Shown here in pieces: positions 26,276-34,430 of a DNA stretch of 64,000 nucleotides; within the stretch, counting starts at the first letter, position 1, and each line of letters opens with the position of its first letter. Made by a program: the position numbers and the translations under genes. The stretch comes from Woeseiaceae bacterium (lineage in GTDB: Bacteria; Pseudomonadota; Gammaproteobacteria; Steroidobacterales; Woeseiaceae): the NCBI GenBank assembly GCA_028277185.1, contig JANQGQ010000018.1:124001-188000 (forward strand). The letters run 5' to 3'. The notes below the pieces were generated by a model that saw only the letters and a list, made by a program, of their open reading frames with translations, searched no databases and had not been told where the DNA came from.

Positions 26276-28432
26276 TTAAAACTTGCCGTAGTAGCCTTCC
26301 TTGAGTGCATCGAACAGATTCGCCGCCGTATGCACCTCGCCGTCGTACTCGATCTCCTCGTCGCCCTTGAGATCGACGGTGCTGCCGTCGTCGAGCGTAA
26401 AGCTATAGACCGTGTTCTTGAGGTCCTGTTCCTTGACGAGAACGCCCTGGAACGCCTCCGGGTTGAAACGGAAGGTCGTGCAGCCTTTGAGCCCCTGCTC
26501 ATAGGCATAGAGATAGATGCCTTTGAAGTCCTCGTAGGCGTAGTCCGTCGGCACGTTGGCGGTTTTCGAGATCGAAGAGTCGATCCACTTCTGCGCCGCG
26601 GCCTGGATATCGACATGCTCGCGCGGCGAGATGTCGTCGGCCGTAATGAAGTACTCCGGCAACAAGTTCGCCTCGCTGGCGCCCTCCGCGCCCGCCGGCA
26701 TCGCCTGCTCGTTGATCAACTGACGATATGCCAGAAGCTCGAACGAGAACACGTCGACCTTCTCCTTCGACTTCTTGCCCTCGCGGATCACGTTGCGGAA
26801 ATAGTGATGCGCAAAGCTCGGCTCGATACCGTTCGACGCATTGTTCGCAAGCGACAGCGAAATCGTTCCGGTCGGCGCAATCGAGCTGTGGTGCGTAAAC
26901 CGTGCGCCGACCTCGGCCAGCTCGCTGACGAGTTCCGGCGCCTCCGCGGCGACACGCTGCATATAGCGGCTGTAGCGCGCGTGCAGAATCCGACCCGGCA
27001 CCTTGTCGCCCGCCTGGTAGCCCGACGAGCGCATTTCCGGTCGTTTGCGGAGCATCTCCTCGGTCACCTCGAAGAGTTCGTTCATGATCGGCGCGGGACC
27101 CTTCTCTTTCGCGAGTTCGAGCCCCTCTTCCCAGCCCGCGATCGCGAGTTCCTTCGACACGCGCTCCGTGAACTCGACCGCGCTCTTTTCGCCGTACTTC
27201 ATGCAGAGCATCGTGATCGTCGACCCGAGACCCAAAAAGCCCATCCCGTGACGCCGCTTGCGCTGGATCTCGTTGCGCTGCTGTGGCAGCGGCAGTCCGT
27301 TGATCTCGACGACGTTGTCCAGCATGCGCGTGAACGTCTTCACGACCTTGCGGAAATTCTCCCAGTCGAAGCGCGCGCCGTCCGTGAACGGATCGAGGAC
27401 GAAGCGCGTGAGATTCACGGAGCCCAACAGACAGCTGCCGTACGGCGGCAGCGGCTGCTCGCCGCAGGGGTTGGTTGCGCGGATGTTTTCGCAGAACCAG
27501 TTGTTGTTCATTTCGTTGACCTTGTCGATCAGCACGAAACCCGGCTCGGCGAAATCGTAGGTCGAGGCCATGATCACGTCCCACACCCGCCGCGCCGGCA
27601 GCGTCTTGTAGACCTTGCACGCGACGAGTCCGTCACCGTCGCGCACGTAGTTGCCGCCTTCCGGCCACTCGCGCCAGATGATCTGCGACGCATCGTCGAG
27701 ATCGAGGCCGTCCTGTTCGAACTCCTTGTGCGTCAGCGGAAACGCCAGCTTCCAGTCGGTCTCGTTGATGACGGCCTGCATGAACTCGTCAGTGATCAGG
27801 AGCGACAGATTGAACTGCCGCAGACGCCCGTCCTCCCGCTTGGCGCGGATGAATTCCATGACGTCCGGATGGCCGATATCGAACGTGCCCATCTGTGCGC
27901 CGCGGCGCCCGCCGGCCGACGATACCGTGAAGCACATCTTGTCGTAGATATCCATGAACGACAGCGGCCCGCTGGTGTAGGCGCCGGCACCCGTAACGTA
28001 GGCGCCCTTCGGCCGCAGCGTCGAGAACTCATAGCCGATGCCGCAGCCCGCCTTCAGCGTCAGTCCCGCCTCGTGCACCTTGTTGAGGATGTTGTCCATC
28101 GAGTCGCCGACCGTGCCCGATACGGTGCAGTTGATCGTGGACGTCGCGGGCTTGTGCTCCTGCGCGCCGGCATTCGACACGATGCGGCCGGCCGGGATCG
28201 CCCCGCTCCGGAGCGCCCACAGGAACTCATCGAAATAGTGATCCCGTTTCGACTCGGTTTCGACGTCGGCCAGCGCCCGCGCCACGCGCTGGTAGGTCTC
28301 GTCGATCGTCTTGTCGATCGGCGCACCGTCTTTGGCCGACAGACGATACTTCGTCGCCCATATATCGGCCGACGCTGGCTGAAACTCGATATCGCTTACG
28401 TTTTGCACTTCCAGATTAACGGCAGACTTCAT
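26276..28432 (-). CDS. nrdJ: B12-dependent class II ribonucleotide reductase, main catalytic part (NrdJa)
   Basis: 718-residue adenosylcobalamin-dependent RNR chain. Active site NPCGEQPLPPYGSC gives Asn321, Cys323 and Glu325; the redox pair is Cys102 (STINCTV) and Cys334 (GSCLLGS). The glycine-rich substrate loops (SSAGGRRGAQMG) are intact. It has no ATP-cone at the N-terminus, and its C-terminal domain is carried by NrdJb. No oxygen or iron is needed, which complements the class I enzyme at 8.6 kb. Upstream lies a strong promoter and a structured 168-base leader. SD-like GGGGA lies further upstream than usual from the ATG at 28432, so the start is supported mainly by the family N-terminus. 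Confidence 0.95.
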   Translation of the reverse strand: MKSAVNLEVQNVSDIEFQPASADIWATKYRLSAKDGAPIDKTIDETYQRVARALADVETESKRDHYFDEFLWALRSGAIPAGRIVSNAGAQEHKPATSTINCTVSGTVGDSMDNILNKVHEAGLTLKAGCGIGYEFSTLRPKGAYVTGAGAYTSGPLSFMDIYDKMCFTVSSAGGRRGAQMGTFDIGHPDVMEFIRAKREDGRLRQFNLSLLITDEFMQAVINETDWKLAFPLTHKEFEQDGLDLDDASQIIWREWPEGGNYVRDGDGLVACKVYKTLPARRVWDVIMASTYDFAEPGFVLIDKVNEMNNNWFCENIRATNPCGEQPLPPYGSCLLGSVNLTRFVLDPFTDGARFDWENFRKVVKTFTRMLDNVVEINGLPLPQQRNEIQRKRRHGMGFLGLGSTITMLCMKYGEKSAVEFTERVSKELAIAGWEEGLELAKEKGPAPIMNELFEVTEEMLRKRPEMRSSGYQAGDKVPGRILHARYSRYMQRVAAEAPELVSELAEVGARFTHHSSIAPTGTISLSLANNASNGIEPSFAHHYFRNVIREGKKSKEKVDVFSFELLAYRQLINEQAMPAGAEGASEANLLPEYFITADDISPREHVDIQAAAQKWIDSSISKTANVPTDYAYEDFKGIYLYAYEQGLKGCTTFRFNPEAFQGVLVKEQDLKNTVYSFTLDDGSTVDLKGDEEIEYDGEVHTAANLFDALKEGYYGKF

Positions 28433-28600
28433 GCGTCAGATTACTCCCCATGCGCTCCGTGCGGAGCCGTAACGTGTCGCTAACGACCGGACATTTTTAT
28501 GGGGAAAAGCGGCCCGCTCACCGTAGGCGTATGCCGAGGTGAGATCCAGAGGTAGCCTCGAATCCCCGTTTGGAAAGGCACAAGATGTTGTGCCCGAGTG
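28433..28600 (-). promoter_or_regulatory. Structured 5' leader of nrdJa (candidate cis-regulatory RNA)
   Basis: Between the predicted start of transcription (about 28600) and nrdJa are two hairpins. One is the near-palindrome GGCACAAGATGTTGTGCC (28577-28594) at the very 5' end. The other is at 28517-28543, with outer stem CTCACC/GGTGAG and inner GGC/GCC around a four-base loop. An RNA motif upstream of nrdJ genes has been described by comparative genomics; I cannot say whether this leader matches it. Confidence 0.45.
28577..28594. promoter_or_regulatory. NrdR-like palindrome at the 5' end of the nrdJ transcript
   Basis: GGCACAAGATGTTGTGCC has 12 of 16 matches to the NrdR-box consensus I recall and starts a few bases after the predicted transcription start. 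No partner box is found 31 bases away on either side, so it may act alone, or act as an RNA hairpin. Confidence 0.4.
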
Positions 28601-28606
28601 AAGGAA

Positions 28607-28635
28607 AGATTATGCCCGTAGCGGTCGAGTGTCAA
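28607..28635 (-). promoter_or_regulatory. Sigma-70 promoter of nrdJab
   Basis: On the minus strand a perfect TTGACA (28635-28630) and TAATCT (28612-28607) are separated by 17 bases, close to ideal. Transcription would begin near 28600. Confidence 0.75.
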
Positions 28636-28839
28636 GCGTTTCCTGAATTTTTACACGGCTGTAAATTTTGATATAAAACAATTAGTTAAAAAAACTATAG
28701 GCGAAACGGCTTTAAAATGTCGGCAAAAAAAATGACACTTTCGTGAAAACGCCCAACCACTATATCTAGTGCCATTACGTAAAACCGCCACAGCGCGCGC
28801 AGAGCGCCGATAAGCGCGCCGCGAGGCGCCCGGGCGCGC
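28636..28839. other. AT-rich part of the nrdJ-hsp20 intergenic region
   Basis: Between the nrdJ promoter and the hsp20 promoter the sequence is conspicuously AT-rich from about 28650 to 28735, with A-tracts at 28689-28694 and 28725-28732, consistent with an UP-element or bent DNA. Apart from the NrdR-like box at 28757 I recognise no gene or RNA. Confidence 0.4.
28757..28772. promoter_or_regulatory. Strong NrdR-like box, unpaired
   Basis: CCACTATATCTAGTGC matches the NrdR-box consensus in 13 of 16 positions, the best match in the window. It lies 122 bases upstream of the nrdJ -35 and 68 bases before the hsp20 promoter. No second box is visible 31-32 bases away. It may mark a second nrdJ promoter. 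Confidence 0.4.
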
Positions 28840-28867
28840 CTTGAATCGGCGCCGGACGCCCTCAAAT
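28840..28867 (+). promoter_or_regulatory. RpoH (sigma-32) type heat-shock promoter of hsp20
   Basis: CTTGAA (28840-28845), 13 bases, then CCCTCAAAT (28859-28867) closely follows the sigma-32 pattern CTTGAA-N13-CCCCATnT. It lies 93 bases before the Hsp20 start codon. Confidence 0.6.
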
Positions 28868-28960
28868 CGACCCGCATCCAAGGGTGCAGGCCGCCTTCCG
28901 CGGCAGACGCCGTTTCGCAACATACATGGCCCTCGTGCCAGAAGTTTTGAGGAGAACCCG

Positions 28961-29410
28961 ATGAACCTGACTCGTTTCGAACCCTGGTCGCTCGTCGACC
29001 TCATGTACCGCGATCTCGATCGCCTCGCCACGCGCCGTCTCGGCAACGCCAACGGCGGCGGGGAGCATTCGGTCGCCGACTGGGTGCCCGCCGTCGACAT
29101 CGTCGAAGAAAAGGAGCGTTTCGTGCTTCGCGCCGACGTGCCGGGCGTCGATCCCAAAAACATCGACGTCAGCATGGACGGCGGCGTCCTGACCGTTGCC
29201 GGCGAGCGCCGCAACGAAGCAGAGACCGTCGAAGACGGCGTCAAGCGCATCGAGCGCTTCAGCGGCCGCTTCTATCGCCGCTTCACGCTGCCGGACACGG
29301 CCGATGCCGAGGGCATCTCTGCACGCAGCGAGAACGGCATACTGGAAGTGTCGATCCCGAAGCAGCCGGAGGTGCGCTCCCGGCGGATCGCCGTCGAACA
29401 CAGCGCATAA
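28961..29410 (+). CDS. Hsp20/alpha-crystallin small heat-shock protein
   Basis: 149-residue ATP-independent holdase chaperone. The N-terminal region (NLTRFEPWSLVDLMYRDLDR) is followed by the alpha-crystallin domain (about 45-138): VPAVDIVEEKERFVLRADVP, then VSMDGGVLTVAGERRNE, then ENGILEVSIPK. The I/V-x-I/V-like tail (RIAVEHSA) is short. GAGGAG lies 7-12 bases before the ATG at 28961. A sigma-32-type promoter upstream supports heat induction. Strand-complementary open frames here are shadows. Confidence 0.95.
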   Translation: MNLTRFEPWSLVDLMYRDLDRLATRRLGNANGGGEHSVADWVPAVDIVEEKERFVLRADVPGVDPKNIDVSMDGGVLTVAGERRNEAETVEDGVKRIERFSGRFYRRFTLPDTADAEGISARSENGILEVSIPKQPEVRSRRIAVEHSA

Positions 29411-29428
29411 GCTATAAAGGGCGCCAGA

Positions 29429-29459
29429 GCCCGGGCGCGACGAAATCGTCCGCCCGGGC
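29429..29459 (+). terminator. Long GC-rich hairpin after hsp20
   Basis: GCCCGGGCG pairs with CGCCCGGGC and the stem continues inwards (GACGA/TCGTC) with one bulge, about 14 pairs in all. There is no T-run afterwards, so it may end transcription with help or only stabilise the 3' end. Confidence 0.4.
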
Positions 29460-29602
29460 ATCGCTACGTCTACAATGGCGGTTGGCCTTAGAAGCGATCT
29501 CACGGTTTTCGTGCCCGCTTCCGGAGTTTTCACCGGAACTTTCGCCGGAGCCGCCGGGTCAGCGGCAGTACGCAACGACGGAATCTGAAAGAAGCCAGGA
29601 CT

Positions 29603-30940
29603 ATGTTCAAAAACCATCTTCTGTTGCTCTCAGCACTATGTCTGGTCGCCGGCGGCGCTCACGCGGCGCTGCCGGTCGCCATCGACGGCCAGCCGGTCAC
29701 CAGTCTCGCGCCGCTCGTCGAAAGAACCGCGCCGGCGGTCGTCAACATCCGCGTCAGTCAGACGGTTGCCGGACGCCAGTTCGGCGACGAAGCGTTTCGC
29801 CGCTTCTTCGGCATCCCTGACATGCCGCGCGGCACGCCACGGCAGGCCGTCAGCGCCGGATCGGGCGTCATCGTCGATGCCGAGAACGGCTACATACTGA
29901 CGAACCATCACGTCGTGAACGGCGCGGACGAAATCCAGATCACGACTTTCGACGGCCGCACGCTCGACGCGGTGGTCGTGGGCTCGGACGAGCGTACCGA
30001 TATCGCCGTGATCAGCGTCGAAGCCGACGATCTCGTCGAAATGCCGATCGGCGACTCGGAGTCCGTCCGGGTCGGCGACTTCGTCCTCGCGATCGGTAAC
30101 CCGTTCGGACTGGGCCACACGGTGACCTCGGGAATCGTGAGCGCGCTCGGCCGGATGGGCATCAGCAACGGACTCGAAGACTTCATTCAGACCGACGCCT
30201 CGATCAACCCGGGCAATTCCGGGGGCGCTCTGGTCAACATGTCGGGCGAACTCGTCGGCATCAACTCGGCGATCATCAGCCGCTCCGGCGGCAACGTCGG
30301 CATCGGTTTCGCAGTGCCGACCGAGATCGCAAGCTCGATCATGCGGCAGCTTCTCGACTTCGGTGAGGTCCGCCGCGGTCTGCTCGGCGTCACCATTCAG
30401 ACGATCGATCCCGAAGCCGCCCAGGCGCTCAACATTCCTGTCGAGCGGGGCGCGCTGATCACCAGCATCACGGCAGGATCGGCCGCCGAAGTTGCCGGGC
30501 TCAGGGTCGACGACATCATCGTCGAGGTCAATGAAGAGAAAATCGACGGAGCGCTCCAGCTCTCCAACGCCATTGGCCTCAAGAGCTCGGGCGAAGAAGT
30601 TCTCATCAAGTACATTCGCGGCGACCGCACGCGAACGACCCGTGCGGAACTGGGCCAGCAGATCGCTCAGTCCGACGCGGGCGAAGACATTCACCCCGGA
30701 CTCGCCGGCGCGAGGTTTGCCTCCGCTACGTCGACGGGGACGCGCGGCATCGAAGTCGTCGAAGTCGTCGAAGGCAGTCCGGCCGCCCAGCGCGACATCC
30801 GCGCCGGCGACATCATCACGGCAGCTAACCGGATACCCGTCGATTCGGTTGCCGATCTCGCGGAAGTCGCCGGAGGAAGCAACATCGTCTTCCTCTACAT
30901 CATTCGCGGCGACCGGACCCTGTTGCGACAGATTCGCTGA
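29603..30940 (+). CDS. degQ: DegQ/DegP-family periplasmic serine endoprotease
   Basis: 445-residue HtrA protease with a signal peptide (about 1-21, ending GGAHA). The trypsin-like domain contains the full triad: His in TNHHVV, Asp in ERTDIAV and Ser in NPGNSGGAL. Two PDZ domains follow, about 250-340 and 355-445. The LA loop is short, closer to DegQ than to DegP. It degrades misfolded envelope proteins. It lies between hsp20 and an intrinsic terminator, and a TACAAT at 29471-29476 could be its -10 element. Confidence 0.95.
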   Translation: MFKNHLLLLSALCLVAGGAHAALPVAIDGQPVTSLAPLVERTAPAVVNIRVSQTVAGRQFGDEAFRRFFGIPDMPRGTPRQAVSAGSGVIVDAENGYILTNHHVVNGADEIQITTFDGRTLDAVVVGSDERTDIAVISVEADDLVEMPIGDSESVRVGDFVLAIGNPFGLGHTVTSGIVSALGRMGISNGLEDFIQTDASINPGNSGGALVNMSGELVGINSAIISRSGGNVGIGFAVPTEIASSIMRQLLDFGEVRRGLLGVTIQTIDPEAAQALNIPVERGALITSITAGSAAEVAGLRVDDIIVEVNEEKIDGALQLSNAIGLKSSGEEVLIKYIRGDRTRTTRAELGQQIAQSDAGEDIHPGLAGARFASATSTGTRGIEVVEVVEGSPAAQRDIRAGDIITAANRIPVDSVADLAEVAGGSNIVFLYIIRGDRTLLRQIR

Positions 30941-30966
30941 CGACCGCAAAACTCGTGATCTTCAAG

Positions 30967-31003
30967 GAGCCCGTCGATGCACCATCGGCGGGCTCTTTCT
31001 TTT
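30967..31003 (+). terminator. Intrinsic terminator after the DegQ-like gene
   Basis: GAGCCCG (30967-30973) and CGGGCTC (30989-30995) form a stem extended by CGATG/CATCG around a short loop, followed by TTTCTTTT. The pattern is that of a rho-independent terminator. Confidence 0.85.
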
Positions 31004-31121
31004 ACGCGCCCGACCAGGCGTTGCCGGCGCTTGCAGAACTCCCCAGCGGCCAGTAGTGTCCAAAGCCTTACCCGTCGTCGCCCGCGCATTAAGGGCCTGT
31101 TAACAAGGGATTCCGTCGCCT

Positions 31122-33194
31122 ATGCCGAGTCGTCGAACGCCGTTGGGTGCATCCCTGACACTCGTCGCTGCCCTGGCCGGCAGTCTCGCCTACGGCAGCG
31201 AATCCCGGATCGAACAGCAGCGGGAATTGTTCATGGCTACCTACTCCAGCGAATCCGGGATCGAACAGCAGCGGGAGCTGTTCATAGCTACCTATCCCGA
31301 GGCCGAACGCGGTAGCTGGTCTGCCGTCACGACCCTCGACGCCGGCGATCGGCAGCGGCTCGAAAGCTACGTGCTGTGGCCGGACCTGAGAGCGGCATAT
31401 CTCCGGGCGACGCTCTCACGGCAGTCCCCGGCGACGATCGAACGCTTCCTCGACGCGCACCAGACGTCCCGGCCAGCGCGCAACTTACGCTATCGCTATG
31501 CGCTGAGTCTCGCGCGGCGCGGCGAGCACGCCCGGTTTCTCGAGCTGTATCGCTCCTACTATCAGGGTCGCGAGATCGCGCGTCTCGACTGCCTCGCGCT
31601 GGATGCCGAACTCGAACTCGGTCAGAGCTGGCGGGTGGCACAGCGGGCACAGGCGCTGTGGCTGGTCGGGCACAGTCAGGCGGACGAATGCGATTCGGTC
31701 TTTGCCTGGGCGAAGGCGGCCGGCCACCTCCCGCCGAAGCTCTACCGGGAACGCTTCGAACTCGCGATCGAGGCTCGCGCGTTTGCCCGGGCCCGCTGGC
31801 TCGGCAAGTCGCTCGGGCCGGACTACGTGGCGCGCGCAGAAGCCTGGCAGGAAGCAGCCGGCAGACCCGCGGCGCTGATTCGCTCCGCCGGGCGCGCCGC
31901 GGACGACGACGCGCGGGCGCGCATCGTCTACGCGTTCGAGCGCCTGACGTTCCGCGACCCGCTCGAAGCACTCGCCCTCTGGCGGGACGCAGGATCCCGG
32001 CATCCGTTCACGACGGCAGAGACCGACCGCATCGAACGCCACATCGCGCTCTGGACGGCTCGCGACGCCCTGCCCGGCGCTTACGAGCTGCTGGAAAGCC
32101 TCGCGCCGACGGCACGGAATACGGAAGTCATGCGCTGGCGGGCCCGCGTTGCGCTCCGCGAAGGCGAGTTCGCCCGGCTCCTGGCCGACATCGGGGCGAT
32201 GCCACCGGGCGAGGCGAACCGCGACGAGTGGCGCTACTGGCAAGCGGTCGCGCTTGCGGAGACCGACTCAAGCGAGGCCGCTCGGGCCGAGTTCCGCAAA
32301 CTAGCCGCCGAACGCTCCTACTACGGTTTCCTTGCCGCCGACTTTCTCGGTACGGGCTACGCGTTCGGCGACGAACTGCTCGAACCCGACAGCACCGTCC
32401 TCAAAGAGCTGAGCCGTCGCGAGGACCTGATCCGGGCGCGCGAGCTCTACCTGGTCGGTCTCGACAGCCGCGGCCGCGCGGAGTGGGATCTCGCCGTCAA
32501 TTATCTGAGCGACGCGCACAAGCTGCAGGCCGCCATCCTCGCTCACCGCTGGGGTTGGCATTCGCGGGCAATCGCCACCGCGGCAAGCGCCGGCAGCTAC
32601 GACGACCTTTCGCTGCGCTATCCGCTGCCGTTCGTCGACGCGTTTGCGGCCGCGGCCGACGCCGCAAGCGTTCCGAAGCACTGGGCTTACGGGATCGCCA
32701 GAAGCGAGTCCCTGTTCATGCGCGACGTCCGTTCGGGCGCCGGCGCCGTCGGCCTGATGCAACTCATGCCGGCAACCGGGCGCGAAGTCGCCCGGCAGCT
32801 TGCAATCCGCTACGAAGGTCTCGCGACGCTCACGGATCCGGTCGCGAACATCCGCCTCGGCACGGGCTACCTCGGCCGAATGAGCAAGCGTTTCGGCGGC
32901 AATCGGGTGCTCGCGACGGCGGCTTACAATGCCGGACCGCACCGCGTCGACGCCTGGCTGCCCGAGCAGAAGCCCATCGAGACCCGCGTCTGGATCGAGA
33001 CGATCCCGTTCAACGAAACGCGCGCCTATGTCCGTCGGGTACTCGCGGCCGAAACGATCTTCCGCTGGCGTCTGACGGGCAAGACCGAGCGCCTCTCCCC
33101 GCTGGTCGACGACATCCTCAGGCCGCGGCTGGATGGCACGGTCGCCAATCTGGGCGGCAAGCCCGCCGGGACTGACCGCACAGAGACCCGATGA
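31122..33194 (+). CDS. Soluble lytic murein transglycosylase (Slt70-like)
   Basis: 690-residue periplasmic peptidoglycan-cleaving enzyme. A signal peptide (about 1-25) precedes a long alpha-superhelical region of Slt70 type, and the C-terminal catalytic domain (about 520-650) carries IARSESLFMRDVRSGAGAVG, with the catalytic Glu in the SES motif, then GLMQLMPATG and AAYNAGPHRV. It cleaves the MurNAc-GlcNAc bond to give 1,6-anhydro products. Near the N-terminus the segment IEQQRELFxATY occurs twice because of a 51-bp tandem duplication. It overlaps the next gene by four bases (ATGA). Confidence 0.93.
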   Translation: MPSRRTPLGASLTLVAALAGSLAYGSESRIEQQRELFMATYSSESGIEQQRELFIATYPEAERGSWSAVTTLDAGDRQRLESYVLWPDLRAAYLRATLSRQSPATIERFLDAHQTSRPARNLRYRYALSLARRGEHARFLELYRSYYQGREIARLDCLALDAELELGQSWRVAQRAQALWLVGHSQADECDSVFAWAKAAGHLPPKLYRERFELAIEARAFARARWLGKSLGPDYVARAEAWQEAAGRPAALIRSAGRAADDDARARIVYAFERLTFRDPLEALALWRDAGSRHPFTTAETDRIERHIALWTARDALPGAYELLESLAPTARNTEVMRWRARVALREGEFARLLADIGAMPPGEANRDEWRYWQAVALAETDSSEAARAEFRKLAAERSYYGFLAADFLGTGYAFGDELLEPDSTVLKELSRREDLIRARELYLVGLDSRGRAEWDLAVNYLSDAHKLQAAILAHRWGWHSRAIATAASAGSYDDLSLRYPLPFVDAFAAAADAASVPKHWAYGIARSESLFMRDVRSGAGAVGLMQLMPATGREVARQLAIRYEGLATLTDPVANIRLGTGYLGRMSKRFGGNRVLATAAYNAGPHRVDAWLPEQKPIETRVWIETIPFNETRAYVRRVLAAETIFRWRLTGKTERLSPLVDDILRPRLDGTVANLGGKPAGTDRTETR
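31197..31298 (+). repeat. 51-bp tandem duplication inside the transglycosylase gene
   Basis: Two adjacent units (31197-31247 and 31248-31298) differ at only a few positions, mostly near the ends. In translation each gives SES(R/G)IEQQRELF(M/I)ATY. The frame is preserved. The duplication lies just after the signal peptide, where an extra helix may be tolerated. Confidence 0.9.
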
Positions 33195-34411
33195 GCCTCC
33201 GCCTGTCTGCCCTGCTCGCGCTTCTGGTCGCGACACCAAAGCTGCACGCCGAATTGCCGGACCCCGACGAGTGGGAACTCGAAAACGGCTACGAAACGCG
33301 GCTCCTGTACATACACGCCCTCGCGAACTACGCCTACGATCCGACGGCGCAATACGAATGGGAGCGGCTTCAGTACGCGAACAATGCGCTGCGCGTGAAT
33401 TCCGGCAGCGTGTCCTCCGACGAGCTGCTCACCGAAGTCGAACTGAATCTCAACGAACCGCTGAACGAGCAATGGCGCTTCTTCGGCCAATTCCGCCGCG
33501 AAGCCTTCCGGCGCCGCCCGGTTCGCGAGGATCAGCTGCTGCTCGGCCTCGAGCGGCAGCTGTCGCGCAGCACGGCCGTATACCTCGGTGTGAACCCGGA
33601 GTTCGGCAAGGAGTTTCTCGACATCGAAGGCGGTTACGCTCGTTACAGCGACGACCGGCAGCAGTACCTGCGGGTCGGGCTGCGGGCCATCGACCTGAAC
33701 TGGGAGAGCAAGAACCAGGAAGGCGGGCTGCAGGACCAGGGCGCGCTAAAGCTCAATTGGGCCGTTCGCTACGGCCTGGGCAACGGGCTCTGGCTATACA
33801 GCGAAGGCCTCGTGGGCCAGGGTTTCGAGCGGAGTTTCCCCGACGCAACGGAGTCGCCCGAGCAGAGCCGGCACGACCGCAACGAAAACCGCGCGGAGCT
33901 CAGGCTCAGCCGGGTCGGCGAGGATGCAATGCGATCGCTGTGGTCGGTGATGGTCGAGTGGTACGACTTCGAGGAAAGCCGACGGTTTCGCAGTCCGGGC
34001 TTCGACTACGATTACGAAAACCGGCAGCTCAACGTCGGCGTCGAACACGTCCGCATGCTCGGCGAGCGTCATCGTCTTCGGCTGCTGGCACAGTTCGTCG
34101 ACCAGACGGCGGAGTCGCGCGGCTTCCGCCAGCACGACTACGATCGCACCGACGTGCTGGCCGGCGCTTTCTACGAGTACCTGTGGCCGAGCAGCGGGCT
34201 CACGATTGCCTATGCCGCGGGCCGGCCGGACATCGTCTACGATGCGCTGGACACGGAGGAGAGCTTCGCGGAGGACGGCTACACCGACAAGCTGATACTC
34301 GGCTGGCGCTACAGCTTCTCCGCCAATGCGGAGATCCGCGCATCGCTGAGCCAGGAAGTCAGCGAACGCGGCTTCGGCGGCGGCGCGATCCAGTTTCAGA
34401 TGACTTTCTAG
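33191..34411 (+). CDS. Predicted outer-membrane beta-barrel protein of unknown function
   Basis: 406-residue protein not recognised as a named family. A signal peptide (about 1-20, ending KLHAE) is followed by alternating hydrophobic/polar strands throughout, for example QLNVGVEHVRML and HRLRLLAQFVDQ, and the chain ends in phenylalanine (QFQMTF), the usual barrel-closing signal. No TonB box or plug is present. Its start overlaps the Slt stop by four bases, so the two are translationally coupled; a cell-envelope role is inferred from that only. Confidence 0.8.
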   Translation: MSLRLSALLALLVATPKLHAELPDPDEWELENGYETRLLYIHALANYAYDPTAQYEWERLQYANNALRVNSGSVSSDELLTEVELNLNEPLNEQWRFFGQFRREAFRRRPVREDQLLLGLERQLSRSTAVYLGVNPEFGKEFLDIEGGYARYSDDRQQYLRVGLRAIDLNWESKNQEGGLQDQGALKLNWAVRYGLGNGLWLYSEGLVGQGFERSFPDATESPEQSRHDRNENRAELRLSRVGEDAMRSLWSVMVEWYDFEESRRFRSPGFDYDYENRQLNVGVEHVRMLGERHRLRLLAQFVDQTAESRGFRQHDYDRTDVLAGAFYEYLWPSSGLTIAYAAGRPDIVYDALDTEESFAEDGYTDKLILGWRYSFSANAEIRASLSQEVSERGFGGGAIQFQMTF

Positions 34412-34430
34412 TCGGCCTCCTCAGGCTCCG

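Noticed and set aside
26213-28483. A 756-codon open frame opposite nrdJa
   Set aside because: Antisense shadow of a clear class II RNR; no domain signature in its translation.
31376-33175. A 599-codon frame in another register of the transglycosylase gene
   Set aside because: Arg/Gly/Pro-rich out-of-frame translation with no motifs.
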